Notes under the pieces: model-generated | The model's input: the letters and a program-made list of their open reading frames with translations, nothing else | What the model was told of the DNA's origin: nothing | Databases searched by the model: none | Assembly: GCA_905182995.1 (NCBI GenBank) | Contig: CAJJDP010000112.1 | Span: 318,698 to 382,697, forward strand | Direction of reading: 5' to 3' | DNA length: 64,000 bases | Source of the DNA: Paramecium octaurelia | Lineage: Eukaryota > Ciliophora > Oligohymenophorea > Peniculida > Parameciidae | Part shown: positions 1 through 12,009 of the stretch, piece by piece | Layout: every line of letters begins with the position of its first letter | How positions within the stretch are numbered: position 1 is the first letter of the stretch | Made by a program: the position numbers and the translations under genes

Positions 1-684
1 CATTTTGAAGAATTCAATTTAGATGAAGATCCAAAAAAGAAAGTCTGCATCTAATGGCAAAACTCTATAGTTGAGTAATCTGAACATCATCCGATTGGAG
101 ATTTGGAGAGGCTAGCTGAACAATTGCAAAGGGAAAATCATAAGAAATTTTCATATCCTAAGGATTTGCCAGCTCCTTCCAATGAAGATATTCGTTTAGA
201 AGAATTGAGCATGCGCTTCAGTCCCTCTATAAAATAAGATGAGTTCATATCAAATTATGTTAAAAAAGACGATCTACTCAGAATCAAAGTTGGATTGTGT
301 TATGAAATTTTAAATGATGAAGAGACTTTGAAATTTGAAGATTGGGTTGAACAATTGTGTACCTCAACCAATTATGAATCTCTAAAGGAAATGGCTAGGA
401 AATAGAAGGTTAAGAGATATCTTGAAAAAAAGCACAATCGAACTTATGAGAAGAAAGTGCATTATCACATAAGACAGAAGGTTGCTGAAGAGAGATTAAG
501 AATCAAAGGCAGATTTGTGACCTGGGGTTAAGTAATATTATTTAAATATTCTTTTTAGGCTCTAAAGATGCTGAATGGACAAGATTAGAAGAAATCTACG
601 TGTCAAAGTGATTATGTCAAGATCAAGGATATGATGAATGAACGATTTGTTGGACTCAAAAGTAAGAAATCACTGAAATTCTGA
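1..684 (+). CDS. CCT-motif protein, 5' truncated by window edge
   Basis: Reading from base 1 with TAA/TAG as Gln gives about 218 residues to a TGA at 682-684. The first codon here is not a start, so the N-terminus is missing. A basic block at about residues 134-177 reads KRYLEKKHNRTYEKKVHYH, then RQKVAEERLRIKGRFVT. This is the pattern of the CCT motif (CONSTANS/CO-like/TOC1): basic, ending in a KGRFV-like stretch. In plants the motif mediates nuclear import and DNA/partner binding; a nuclear regulatory role here is inference. A 27-nt intron (532-558, GTAATA...TTTAG, phase 0) lies just after the motif. The upstream part is acidic and Gln-rich with no other domain seen. Confidence 0.75.
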
Positions 685-723
685 TTGTTTACAACTTTTG
701 TGTATTTAATATTATATTAATTA

Positions 724-2173
724 ATGGACAAACAGTGTTCCATCTGTAATAAGGAATTCTCCTTTATCAAACAAAACAAATCAAAATGTAAAAGATGTGG
801 ACTTGTAGTATGTCTTGATTGCAATAAAAATGAATTTAAAGTAGCCATCTACTTCATTCTACTTCCTAGATCTCTTCCTCCATGTTGAAACCCCTCAAAA
901 AGGAAAAAGTTTGTCTATAATGCAAAACTGATTGTTTGTATGTGGAACAATAACTAGAATAGCTCCATCAGTCATGGAACAAGGAATCCTAATTATAAAT
1001 TGAGCTTTTCCAATAATCACTCAATCCAGAGCAATATTAATAGCTCATCAAGATTTCCAAAGGCCAAAACAATTTTAAACAGAATCTTGAGTAAATTAAA
1101 TCTGATCTAATCAAAGTATTTGATTACTATAGTTTAGTGTTTCATTACCCAAGAAATGTTTAATTACTCATTTTAGGATTGGATTTGTCATTCAATCAAT
1201 CAGATGAAAGTCAATCAAATATTTGATGACATTGAAAATCTATTAATTGTATTTTTGTATAGAAATTCTTAAGTTGGATATTCCTGCGAATTATTGTAAA
1301 TTTCAATAGTTCTACTGACCTAAATGAAAGATTATGCTGCTTTATAATTATTAGAATAACTTTATGAATTAATGCCCTATGAATACTGGCCTACTTCTAC
1401 TTAGGAACCTAATTTGCAAACTTTAGTTTAGGACTTTTAACTTGCTTTCAAAATAGATTCAACCCAAATTTCTTAAATCAAAAAGTTTATGGAATTCTTT
1501 TCTACTCCAAATACTCAAACTTTATTCATAAAAGGATTAAACTTCTCTTGCTTCCATATCATATTTTTAGAACTTGTTTAGTAGATGAACTTTGAGGTGA
1601 TTCAAAAATATTTGATTGTAGTTGCTAAATATTGTTTAAAATCATTTGGCTAATTTGGTTTTGATTACAAAACAATAGGCAAGCAAATCCTCAACAAAAC
1701 TGATTATAAATGTATCTTATTTATTCCATTATATTTGAGCTATCACCTAGATTAAATCATTATTGGACTAGAAACTAGGAAACTCCCAACTAACATTTTC
1801 AAGTCCTAAAAGTAGCATGATTAGAAAACGTAATTCTGTTTGCAGCATTGAAAACAGTAGTTTTATAGATACTCTGCCCTAATTAATGACATAATAGAAT
1901 TCTTAGAGGGAAATTAAAGTTGAAGACAATTTTATTTTTAATTTCTAAAATGAACAAAATTTATAGATAATTCAATTAATGTAAATGATTGAACAAAGGA
2001 AAAAAGAACTTTATGAGTTGCAAATCAAAAATATTGCTCTCAAAAATCAAACCCAAAATATCAAATAGATATCCAAATAGGAACATGAAGATTATTTAAA
2101 AATGGTTGATAAGATGTCGCAAGAGATTTAGGAGGAAATAACTCAAGGAGTATAGATATACTATTAGAAATGA
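724..2173 (+). CDS. Zinc-finger (FYVE-like) protein with coiled-coil C-terminus
   Basis: About 455 residues after removing introns at 841-869, 1116-1137 and 1830-1860. The N-terminus holds paired cysteines, CSICNKEF then CKRCGLVVCLDC, and after the first intron VCLQC. This Cys spacing resembles a FYVE/RING-type zinc-binding fold, but the basic RHHCR motif of lipid-binding FYVE domains is not seen, so PI3P binding cannot be claimed. The middle is helical and fairly hydrophobic, the last ~100 residues a Gln/Lys/Glu-rich coiled coil. ATG 724 is the first start, 40 bases after the previous stop. Function unknown; a scaffold or trafficking role would be a guess. Confidence 0.65.
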
Positions 2174-2283
2174 TTATGAATTTTATGTTTAATTTTATCT
2201 AATTTAAGATACTGTTTTATAAATTATTAGGCATTCATAGAATTATTTGGAAAACTAATATAATTGAATTATATTAATTCAAA

Positions 2284-2872
2284 ATGATTTAACAAGAAAA
2301 TCAAAAATATAAATTCTCCTCCAAAGATTACATCAATCCCAATTCCTCCTTTAAAAAATACGTCAAATAGGAAAATAAAGTTGAAGATGAACAGGAAATC
2401 TTAAAAGAGGAAATTCATCGATAATAATTTTCTACAGAAGATTTTTATGAATCCTCCTAAATAAACAGCGTAAACAAGAGAGGCAAGATACAAAAGAGAA
2501 GGGATAAAAACCACGTTTATAAATCAGAAACAAAAAATATTCCAAAAAATTTTGGAGTACTGTTGAAAAAATATTTAAGTATTCTATTTAAGTTTCAATT
2601 TAGGCACTAAATGGAGAGAAAACGAAGCCATCAGACTCTTTTTAAACAATGGGGAGAACAAAAAAAACTTCTCCAGATAAGATTTCACTAAACTCTTCAA
2701 TGATAAAACAGCAGCAGAGTTATCGAGATAGTACTTCTCCGGATTTCAAATAATCCATGATCTCATGATAAGCGAGAAAATATAAGACGTCAAAAACCAT
2801 CTTAAATATATCAGCAAATTTTATAATTCTACTTACAATAAAGAGGAGCTTGATGAATTAAAATTATAATGA
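2284..2872 (+). CDS. Hypothetical protein, lysine-rich
   Basis: About 187 residues with one 25-nt intron (2579-2603). The N-terminal half is polar, rich in Lys, Glu, Asn and Ser. The C-terminal half is predicted to be helical, with the stretch RLFLNNGENKKNFSRQDFTK. No family recognised. It follows the previous gene by about 110 bases on the same strand and ends in TAA TGA, where only TGA acts as stop. Confidence 0.55.
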
Positions 2873-3298
2873 CATATATTATTTTATAATAAAAATTTTC
2901 CTTAATATTAAAATAATGCATATAAGATTGTTATAAAATATCATAATTTATATAGTGAATTTAAAAGGATTGGTTGTGTTGGTTAACTTAAGTGAATTGA
3001 TAAAATTTGAGTAAATAAAACATTTTTAACAGAAATTTGACTTTATTTAAACTTTTCTACAATATTAATAGAATTAGTTTAGACAAATAAGGAGGGAGTA
3101 ATTCCTGTACAAATATATATTTATAGTATTATATAAATTTTACAAATTAATAATTTATGGGGGGATGAAAATTATTATATTATAATACGGCTTATGACGG
3201 TAATATTTAGAGGGTAAATATATTATTAATTTTAATACCAATAATGGAGGACAGCTGTGTCTTACACTTGTTACCATAATCGTTACTTCCTGTTGGAA
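2873..3298. other. Intergenic, nothing recognised
   Basis: Very AT-rich spacer between two plus-strand genes. It has TGA in all frames, short A/T runs and a small GGGGGG-containing spot near 3158, but no ORF or RNA gene I can support. Confidence 0.6.
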
Positions 3299-3992
3299 AT
3301 GAATTCTCCAGATAAAATGAATTAAGTGACTCATTAAGCAGTTAAGGAACTAATAATTAGGGGGAGATGTCCTTCACTTAAAACGTAAGAAGTCTACCTA
3401 CCTTAAATAGGAAGGAAGTAAGAAGTCTTAAAGTACCAAAAAGAAAATCAGCAAAGACCAACCTCAAAATATGAAAAAAAATCAAGGCCATTGGTCTACT
3501 CAAGAACATCAAGTTTACGTTGAGTTCCTCAAACAACATCATAATACAACCATGCAAAATCAACAAAACAGAAAAAATAATAAAATCTTCAAACTCATGT
3601 CAATGACAATTGGGACAAGGTCGCCTTCTCAATGCAGGTATAAAATATTAATATAAAAGATCTCATCATCAAAAATTTAATCCGTTTACATTAGCTGGGT
3701 AAAAGAGAAACAAGAAAAACAAGAGGAGAATCAGTAAATTTTCATCATAATAATTTTAGACACTGAAAACATAGCATTTGCTAGCCAAGTTTAATAGTAT
3801 TACACACCAGAAATCAAGTCTCAATTAAGTAACTAATTATTATGATCCACAGATCCCTGTCACTTTGAGTACTTGTCCAATTATGAAGACTCCCGTCCTT
3901 AGTTATAGAACTTTTGTTGTAACTCTAATGATGAGAGCGATTGGTGTTATAGATAAAATTGTAACCAATATTTGGAGGGGCTTCTTGAATGA
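3299..3992 (+). CDS. Myb/SANT-like DNA-binding protein (SHAQKYF-like class)
   Basis: About 187-192 residues after five small introns: 3326-3360 (or 3341-3360), 3385-3410, 3638-3659, 3734-3759 and 3829-3852. The conserved part begins GHWSTQEHQVYVEFLKQH and ends TRSPSQCRSHHQKF. This is a single Myb/SANT repeat ending in the SH(A/H)QK(Y/F) signature, split exactly by the intron at 3638. Known members bind DNA as one-repeat Myb factors; the target here is unknown. Downstream is a basic patch (KRNKKNKRRI), a likely nuclear signal, and an acidic Cys/Asn-rich tail. The 3638 intron ends AAG, not TAG. The 5' exons (MNSPDKMNQ, then GEMSFTQN) are the least certain part; a shorter form could start at Met 3471. 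Confidence 0.7.
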
Positions 3993-4385
3993 ATTGATTG
4001 TATTATATTTATATTGTTTTAAATATTTATATCATACACAATATTTTCATATCTTAAATAAGAGGTAATCTAAAGAATTAGAGTGACTATCACAGACTTT
4101 TTAAAATATGTTGATTTTACACCTCATTGTTGAAGTTTATGACAAATAACAATTTGCATAAATTTAATTTTTATATTTAAAACATTTATAAAAATTTTAT
4201 TAAGAATCAAAATTAATAATTTAATGGTCTAATAATTTGATTATTGTGTTTGATAATGATTGTTATTTTGGATCCAAGAATATTTTATATTCAAATAATC
4301 TTGGTAACATCATTCTAAATATTATTCATTTTAGTTATAATACGCATGATTATTATATGTAATTAATAATTATAATAGTAAAATA
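3993..4385. other. Intergenic, nothing recognised
   Basis: AT-rich spacer with stops in all frames. A standard-code open stretch across the end of the Myb gene continues into it in another frame, but its composition is not coding-like. Confidence 0.55.
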
Positions 4386-4960
4386 ATGGATTCTTTATCT
4401 TTGTTTAAGAGGAAATAACAATAAGAAATATAATAAGCTCTAGCATATGAAAGACACATTCGAGAAAAAGAACTACAAAAAAGTTAACTTGTGTTAAGAT
4501 CTTGTGAAAGGATGTAATTGATTACTGATAGATAACTACAAAAATTAAAATAGAGCCAGATGTCTGTTGTGAAGCACCAATAAAATGAGCATAGATTTAA
4601 ATCATAGGAAAGTGATACAATTCGTACAAGGTAATAGAGTTTCTTGTACATTTAGACCTAAAATAGAGCTTGAGTAGGAAGCATATGAGAGGTGGATTAC
4701 TAATCAAAAAAAGCAATTAAAAAGAATAGAAACAGAAAAATTGAAGAAATTTGAGTCAAAGATTGAAAGAGCAGAAAAAATTAAGATCATGAAAGAATAA
4801 GAACATAAAGACAAATAAAAGTTGCGCATTGAAACAACAATTTAAAAAGAATAGATTCACAATGAATACACACATAGACTTCATGTAAATATTACTATAT
4901 AGCATTTTAATTTAGAAATTACAAAAAAAAGTATACGCAAAGCAAATAAAGTTTGTTTGA
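4386..4960 (+). CDS. Hypothetical coiled-coil protein
   Basis: About 172 residues with introns 4631-4655 (25 nt) and 4885-4915 (31 nt). Without the second intron the frame fails to stop sensibly; with it the protein ends at TGA 4958-4960. Composition is Lys/Glu/Gln-rich and almost wholly alpha-helical, with heptad-like stretches such as KQLKRIETEKLKKFESKIER. This suggests a short cytoskeletal or ciliary rod protein, but no family was recognised. It converges on the PG-rich gene at 5429. Confidence 0.55.
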
Positions 4961-5428
4961 CCATTATATAATAATATTTGATAATTAATTATATTCTTGT
5001 TATTTTAAGATTAATGACTCAAATTAAAAGAAGATGTAAAATTTACCTTATGTCTTAAGCCTACCTTTGCTTGTAACATTATTAGATCTTTAAAGATTCT
5101 ATAAAAATTTTTGATATTTTCTTTATACTGTTTAATATATATTTTAAACTCCTTTTTTTTGAGTATCTAATACCCAAAAGAGTTTGGTATTTAGTAATTA
5201 ATTTTTAATACTTATCCTTTTTTATAAGTTAGGTTCATAATAATTAAACAAAAAATTAAGGTGAATCTGCTGATATATTAACTTTTTAAGATCAAACCCA
5301 AATTAATTAGCATATTGTTTTCTGATGTATCGATTATGAAATAAATTATGGGCTCCAATAAGCTGAAGTATATTAAATGTTATAATTTTCCTTTACTCTC
5401 AAATAAACTTTATAAATATGCATATATG
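4961..5428. other. Convergent intergenic spacer
   Basis: About 470 AT-rich bases between the 3' ends of two convergent genes. Stops in all frames; no RNA gene or repeat seen. Confidence 0.55.
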
Positions 5429-6193
5429 TCAGTATATTCCAAATTCTCCAGCTATTTAATAGTTTCCAGGCCCAGGCGTAATAGTTTTGTTGCTTCCAAA
5501 ACGTTTGACCTTTGAAAAGGTAGTTGTTTGGCAATTAGTCCAATTTGAATTTGCATATTTTGGAGACATTTCAGTTCTGGGTCTATATTCTTAAGGTCCA
5601 GGAGTATCGTCAGTAGTCTGACCTGATCTTCCAGAACCAAATCCAGCAATGAATGATTTAGAGTGTTCTTTTACTTAGATGTCATACTTTCCAGGCCCAG
5701 GAGAGCATGTTTCATTCTCTATTATAATGATTTTCATATACTTGGTTATAATTTTAACCCAAAATGTGGAGCCTTATTAACTTAGACTAAATTTTGAGCT
5801 ACTTCATAAACTCCAACAGGAGGTACTTCACTTTTCTGTTTTGTGTATGTTCTACCAACTCCCATGGTATGTTTTTTCAAATTAGTGACTTGATTAAGTT
5901 TTTGCTGTTAGACTTGGTAATATCCTGGGCCTGGAGTTTTTGTTCCCAATTTAGAGAAGTCAACTTTGGAGCCAGATCCAAAAGAGACTCCTTTATTAGG
6001 GGAAACGAGATCAGTTTTAATTTAATAAAAGGATGGTGAGTTACTAATTTGCTATTTACATGTTTTACTCTCGTTATTCTTTGTAATTGAATCTCGGAGA
6101 TTTGGGGAAGGTGTATAATTGTTTACTTTTTGAATTATTTAAGGGATTCTACTTCACTTATTTGAATTATTCTTAATGTTATGGACTTTTCAT
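5429..6193 (-). CDS. Sperm-tail PG-rich (SHIPPO) repeat protein
   Basis: About 238 residues after removing introns 6044-6068 and 5719-5741. Repeated turns PGPGYY, PGPGKYD, TPGPQEYR and TPGPGNY, with GFGSGR and GVSFGSGS phrases before them, are the hallmark of the STPGR/SHIPPO repeat (ODF3/CIMAP family). Family members lie in the axoneme, several inside the doublet microtubules, so a microtubule-associated ciliary role is expected. The second intron lies just before a PGPG turn. Start MKSPQHQEQ at 6193 is the first ATG giving the open frame; stop at 5429-5431. It neighbours an EF-hand gene on the same strand, and CFAP54 lies further along the window. Confidence 0.85.
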
Positions 6194-6236
6194 TTATAAA
6201 TTTTAATATGAATAGAATTGTTATTATTATATGGTT

Positions 6237-6770
6237 TCATTTTAAATAAGCTTCAACGAATTATTGCAAATTGATTTGTGGTGCTTTGTCCTTGTCGTCG
6301 TCCTTCTGATTCGATGTATTGGCTGCATATTATAACATTCCTTTTAGGTCATCTTCTGAGATGTTCTCACCTAAACTCTTTGCTACCATCATCAATTCCT
6401 CCAAACCGATATAGCCATTTGCATCTCTGTCAAAAACCTCAAAGGCGTCTCTCAAATCGTCCTCACCACTTTTAGCCTTCTCCTCTTGCATCAATAATAG
6501 GTTCTTAAAATCATCAAAATCCAGTTCCTTGTCTTCTGCTCCCTCAGCCTTCTGGTTTTGTCTCAACTCCTTGACCATAGACTAGATTTCATCTTACGAG
6601 AAGTTGTAACCCAGAGAACGGAAAACCGAAGTCAGTTCTTAAACTATATAATAATGAATGAGGGGTTTATTACCAGATATACTTTTGGATTTATTCTTAT
6701 CGAATATTTCAAATGCTTCTTTGATTTCAGCCTCCTTTTCTGCCAAGTCTTCGACTGTTTGTTGTTGCAT
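6237..6770 (-). CDS. EF-hand calcium-binding protein, calmodulin-like
   Basis: About 167 residues with one 30-nt intron (6644-6673). At least two EF loops are visible: DKNKSKSISVQE near residue 25 (split by the intron, and lacking several usual acidic ligands) and DRDANGYIGLEE near residue 105, which has the canonical D-x-D-x-N/G spacing and position-12 Glu. Another helix-loop-helix (ELDFDDFKNLL) lies between. Length and layout fit a calmodulin/centrin-like sensor, but degenerate loops suggest only one or two sites bind calcium. It starts MQQQTVEDLAEKEAEIKEAF and ends in an unusual acidic Asp/Lys tail before NLQQFVEAYLK. Only 31 bases separate it from the next minus-strand stop. Confidence 0.85.
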
Positions 6771-6801
6771 TTAGAAATAATTAATAATTATAAATCAATA
6801 A

Positions 6802-8204
6802 TCATTTTAACAAATTCTAAATTTTCTATATCAATTACATATTAAAAGAGGGAGCATTTTGTTATTTAACATATCCTTCTATTTTCAGAAGAGATTTCTA
6901 CATTCTTTCAACTGAGATGGAGTCTTTCCTATAGTTTTAATCTAGTGCAATTTTTTCATTTCGCTGAATCAAATCCTAGTATAATAAGTATTTCTATTTA
7001 CAAATTCAATCTATTTCAATAAGCCTATTATCTATTCTAGAGGCAATGTCGTCAGGATCTGGAAATAATGAGCAAGATCATAATCTGATTATTCGATGAC
7101 TGATAAACTTTAGATAACATTCACTAATTTTTGATTGCTCACCTTATTCCTCCATTTAATAATCAATTCAAATATTATAGACAGATGTTGCTTTGTATTG
7201 AATTTGCCCTTCTGCTTTCGCTAATCAATTTAATCTATTAATAGCTCTTGGAACTACGATTAATAGGTTGGGAGGTGAGTCAATGATAGTGCAATGGATT
7301 GCAAGGACGAGTCATTGAATTTAGAGAAATCATATCGCATTAAGTACTTTATCAAATTATCAATCAGAATGTTGAGTTCCTAGGTTAAGTACTTGTCTCT
7401 GATCTTTATCACACTTGATAATAATATGGTGATGTCCTTAGAATCCAATTTATAAATGAGGTCTGCTTATTGATTGAATTTATTCGTCATGGCCTTGAAC
7501 AAGTTTATCAAATCTTCAATAAAGAAGCTCTAAGCGTCGTCTTTGCTGGCACCCTTGACGATGAAGGCCAGATGAGGAAACTTCTTGACAAGCCAATCCT
7601 TTTTAGTTTCCAAATGTGGTAGAAGTAATTAAAGGAGTAATTTCCATTGATTAGCGAATTCAGGGTTGTAAAGATTCACTTGGAATTTAAGAACAGCCTG
7701 AGAAATGATGAATATCATGTCAAATTGTTGAATGTGATTAAATCTCTTCAAATCGCATTTGAGAAAATGCTAAATATATAAATTTAATGTCTATTGATCA
7801 GCGATGCCTAAAGACAGACTATGGGAGATCATTTGAAGGACTCCGATGTTAATAGTGTTCAAATTTGAATTAATGTGTTTCAAGAGAATTTCTTTATTGG
7901 ATTTGTTGCAAAAGATGTTAGTTTGATGCAGGGCCACAAGTAATGTCAACAACTATTCAAAGTTAATGGTTTGAGTCTTCAGGTAATCATTAAGAGTGGA
8001 ATTGAAAAGAGACTGTTTGCCTTTGTCCAAGGATTCAAGTATTTTTGAAAATTTGATGTTGCCAGTTGTGGCAGTAAATTAAGAATTGGAATCAAATTTA
8101 TCCATCTCAAATTGTTCGAAGAAGTGATTTAACTTTGAGAATTAGTAGAATTTGGCAAAGCAAAATCGATTGCACAATTATAGCACTAATATTTTTTTTA
8201 GCAT
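6802..8204 (-). CDS. Hypothetical helical-repeat protein, possibly mitochondrial
   Basis: About 458 residues with one 26-nt intron (6976-7001). The N-terminus (MLKKILVLQLCNRFCFAKF) is hydrophobic and basic with no acidic residue, which could be a mitochondrial presequence; this is inference. The body is leucine-rich and predicted all-helical, with short runs such as LPTYQSQFQELLIDQI and LIDNLIKYLMRYDFSKF. This resembles the helical arrays of FASTK/RAP-type organelle RNA-binding proteins, but no RAP domain is recognisable. Treat the function as unknown. Confidence 0.6.
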
Positions 8205-8236
8205 TTTAATTATGAAATATTAATTGATAAATATAA

Positions 8237-9474
8237 TCATTTTCTTTAAAATAATGAAAGTAATGACTATGTTGAGCTCTATTCTGATAATTGATTGGTC
8301 TTTGATTAGAGTAATTTTTATAATCCTTTACTATTGAAATTAGTCATCTTTCTGATATCATCATCTGAATTGAATCTGGCTGTTTCAGGGTTGTCTTCCT
8401 CTGACAATTCAGTCAACTTAATCATGGTGTGTTCTGTGGCCTTTAATAAAGGAGTAGACTTTTTGATTGGCTAAGTATTTTCTTTGTTTTCTTTAACTTA
8501 TAAGATGCTGGAATTGGTTTGTTGAGTTGATAAATCCTTTTTCGAACTGTAACACTCCTGATTCTTTTTTAATATTGATTGATTGCAAAAGCTGATTAGA
8601 TTCTTCAGATGGATTGAAATGTCGGCATTTTGATCAGTGGGATTGACAGTGGTATTGAGTGTTTTTTGGCTCTGTTAGGATTCCAATAAGGCTTTGATTT
8701 GAATGTTGGCACCAGAAGAAGTGGTTTTTAATTGGTGTTATCCAGTGGCATACTGACTGACTTGTCTTTGGATGTTGGTTGTTTCGTTGATTGGGGAACT
8801 GCTTGTATTTTTGTGTTTGGTGAAACTGTGAGAACTAACTTTCCTATTTAAATCTTCATGTGATTATAATTGTAATCTTTTCTTGTGTGTTAATGATTTT
8901 CCCACTACTTCAGTGTGTTACTTTTTCAATTTGACATTGACTATTTTGGTATTGGGGGATTTAGGCTGAGTCTATTGGGTTATGGTGGTTGGTAGTAATT
9001 ATTTTTTGATTCTTGTTGTGCTTTGGGGATTTTACAAACGATCGGTGTTGAACTGATATTGTGATGGGGATTTTTGTAGTTTGTTTTATCTCTAAGATGA
9101 TTAAATCAAATTGCTGGTGGACGAATTGATTTGATTTAGATCCAATTGGGGAATCTTCTTGCGTATTTGGATGTCGAGATTGCTTTCTTCGATGAACTAA
9201 GGTAGGATGTCCTTCAATTATTGGGCTTGTTGGGATGTGATGGTAATTTAGTCAATTTGATTTTGACACTGCCTTGATCGATAATAGCATAATTTACCTT
9301 AAGCAATGGCAGAATCAATTGCAACGAGGTTGCTTTGACCAGAGTCAAGTCTAGATTTGAGTTCTGATTTGATTCAATGATGGAAATGACATGGATCAAT
9401 TCGTAATCGGGCTCTTATTCTTTGGATAGGCATTGCTCCAAATAATCCTTCTTGAGTTGGCTTAAGTATAGCAT
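8237..9474 (-). CDS. Hypothetical protein, long disordered region
   Basis: About 402 residues with one 29-nt intron ending CAG (9269-9297). The N-terminal ~60 residues look folded (MLYLSQLKKDYLEQCLSKEQ...). The rest is Ser/Thr/Gln/Lys-rich and apparently disordered, with a short helical piece ISIHLKNLISFCNQSILKK. An in-frame upstream ATG at 9501 would add nine residues; I chose 9474 because the extra residues lie in an AT-rich leader, but either start is possible. No family recognised. Confidence 0.55.
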
Positions 9475-9578
9475 TCTATGAACTATGAAATACATTCCCA
9501 TAAATACTGTAATCTTTGGTATTCATATAACAAAATACAAATTATTTAATTTTAATACTGTTAGATTGATATAAATAT

Positions 9579-10970
9579 TCATAATTCTTATTTTGAATAG
9601 TGATCTCTAATCCAATTTCCAAATATTTAGGAGATTTCAATCCTAGCCTATTTCAATTGATCGCAATCTTGATCAGTAGGCGTATACAATTCCACACAGT
9701 GTCCAGCATTAGTACAATTGATGTGATAGACATCGAAATTGCCTTGCTCCTCAATGATACTCACCCATTTCCATGGATCCTCATCCCCATTGGTGAAGAT
9801 GATGTTATCAACCTGCAAATCAAACCCTCCGAAATAAGCATTCCCTACATCCTCATCTGGCCATAACTTCAAATCCTCTCCGAAAATATCTTTACAATAT
9901 TATTTATAAAACTCTATATCCAACCTATCAGACCTCAACGAATCCTATTCAGGGGCAGTTTACCACCACCCAACTTCTGTACAACATTGATATTTCCACT
10001 GTCTCGACGATCTCAGATTCTGTTCATCATAAACGTCATCCTTCAAGTAAAACGATCCATATGATTCTAAATTGTCCTCAACGAGAGCCCTGTTGATAAA
10101 ATAATCCATCTATTCCTCAATCGTCTTCCCCTTCAGATCATTACACAACCTAGTTCTTCCACCGTATTGTATTTTTAAAATGATTGCATCTGTAAAATAA
10201 AATAAAAACTCGTCATCCTTCAACTTTTGTGCATTCAATCTCGCCCTCACTACATCAAGGTTGTCTTCTGCATATTAATTCAAAGCCTTTAAATCATCAG
10301 CACACTCCTATCCCGACTTCAAGGCACTTAAATACACCTACGTATCAAATTTAGGAAAATCTGTAAGAATTTATACTACTGCAGATGATGCCAAGGCACC
10401 CACCACCAAATGTGGATATTGATATCTGTACCAGGCAGCCATTGCACCAGGGTATGAACCTCCAATTGCAATCCAAGGATGACTTTACTTGACTCCAAAA
10501 AGCTTATTTTACACAATATACAATTAAAAGTAAGCCAAATCATCCAATGCTTGTCTTATGCCTAGATATCTTTCATTAATATTTCAATTACTTTAGATTC
10601 TCAATCTTCAATGCATCCTCTCCGAATGGCATACTCTTACCGTAGAATCTATGCTCCAACACTACAATCAATGCTTTATGAGTCTACGCTAATTCCACTG
10701 GAAAGAGTCTCTCCTTTCGTATTCCTGGACCTTTGAGTTTCATAAATAGTTTAAATTACATGTGTATTCTCCACAGATCCAGAATAATACTGCTCCTCCT
10801 TCTGGCTAGAAGTACTCCTCCACTGTCCAATATCTTTATCTGTAAGTCTATTTGTTAGTTCTATCGTAATGATCAATCAATTATTCTTCAAACCATCTCT
10901 CAGTCTAAATATAACCATTCACTCCCAAAATGGAGATGAATAAAATTAGTGACAATTAATTCATCATCAT
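9579..10970 (-). CDS. Serine carboxypeptidase, family S28 (PRCP/DPP7-like)
   Basis: About 446 residues after removing introns 10731-10759 and 10570-10591, both ending AAG. The protein begins with a secretory signal ([19 protein letters not shown]), then a Q-x2-DH-x-D-type entry ([12 protein letters not shown]). It carries the S28 triad neighbourhoods: [13 protein letters not shown] (nucleophile Ser), NGDEDPWKW (Asp) and NAGHCVELY (His). [12 protein letters not shown] is also a family signature. These exopeptidases cut after proline and act in lysosomes or outside the cell; a phagolysosomal role is likely but inferred. It starts 47 bases from the divergent WWE gene at 11018, so the two share a very short intergenic promoter region. 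Confidence 0.93.
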
Positions 10971-11017
10971 ACAAATGAAATTTATTAATTTTACTTTATT
11001 AACAATTTTTTCTGAAA

Positions 11018-11932
11018 ATGAGAAAAATAGGTCCCTATCCTAAATATTAATTTAAATATTCTCAAGATGATTACCCTTATAATTTAGAATACAAGAAATC
11101 AGCCCAGATTCAAAAGTCAATAGACCCCAATTAATTATAAGAGTTTTATATCGACATTACACCCACAACAGTCTAACAAGTAACGGATGAATTAAGTCTC
11201 TCCATTCTCCAAGGTATCGATGCAGGCAAAGACCTCATTTATGTACGTTTCGCTGAAACCGGAGGACACTGCATCGACCTAAAAAGTTTGAGGTTGATCA
11301 ACACTCTAAATGGTAAATCCAGACAGATCCATTTGGAAGTACCATTGGGCAGAACACTCCTGAAACAGCACAACAAAGCCTAAATTTCACAGCAACCCTC
11401 TGCCTCCAAATTAACCTACACCTAATTCCATTGGTTTGAAATGAACAATGGAAAGTATAGACCTTTGCACTTGTCAATCAGTGATACAATTGAAAACTTC
11501 TATCAAAATGCTTGCTAGACTGGCATATCCATTTACGAGTTCACTTGGCAACAACATAGATTCATTGTAGATCTCAAAGAAAACACACTCGAAAACACCA
11601 ATACCTTAACCATCAATCACATTCAAAGGAGAAACATAGAGAAACAATATTAGGAGGCACCGAAAAAACCAATAAGTAGAGGAGCCTTGAAAGATACCGT
11701 GTGGCAATACTAAACTTAGCCTAAGTCATACGAATGGAATAATTATGACAAGGAGAATACGGATGCACTTGAGAAGGCATATCAAAAATACTGCAAAAAC
11801 TCAACAAAATCAAACACTCTGAATGTAATCAGAAATACCTCAAAATACTACATTGATTTTGATAAGATGATTGAATACAATTTATTTAACAAAGAATCCA
11901 GATAAATTCGTAGATTTCTATAAGAGGGTTGA
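11018..11932 (+). CDS. Protein with two WWE domains
   Basis: About 304 residues, no intron. Two modules follow the WWE pattern (Trp, Trp, later Glu and an R-x-I-R-R end). The first runs from FHWFEMNNGKYRPLH through TIENFYQNA to NTLTINHIQRRN. The second runs from TVWQYQTQPKSYEW through ALEKAYQKY to YNLFNKESRQIRRF. WWE domains bind iso-ADP-ribose in poly(ADP-ribose) chains and are usually joined to ubiquitin ligase or PARP domains. No catalytic domain is visible here, so it may be an adaptor. The N-terminal ~120 residues are unassigned. Confidence 0.8.
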
Positions 11933-12009
11933 TTAAATGTTAAATAATATACTCATAAATATTGCTTTAATTATATTAGTTCATATTATTAAACATATTC
12001 GTTAATCTA

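Noticed and set aside
5452-5649. A separate short minus-strand protein in the PG-rich gene
   Set aside because: It is in a different frame from the PGPG repeats, and the repeat frame explains the DNA.
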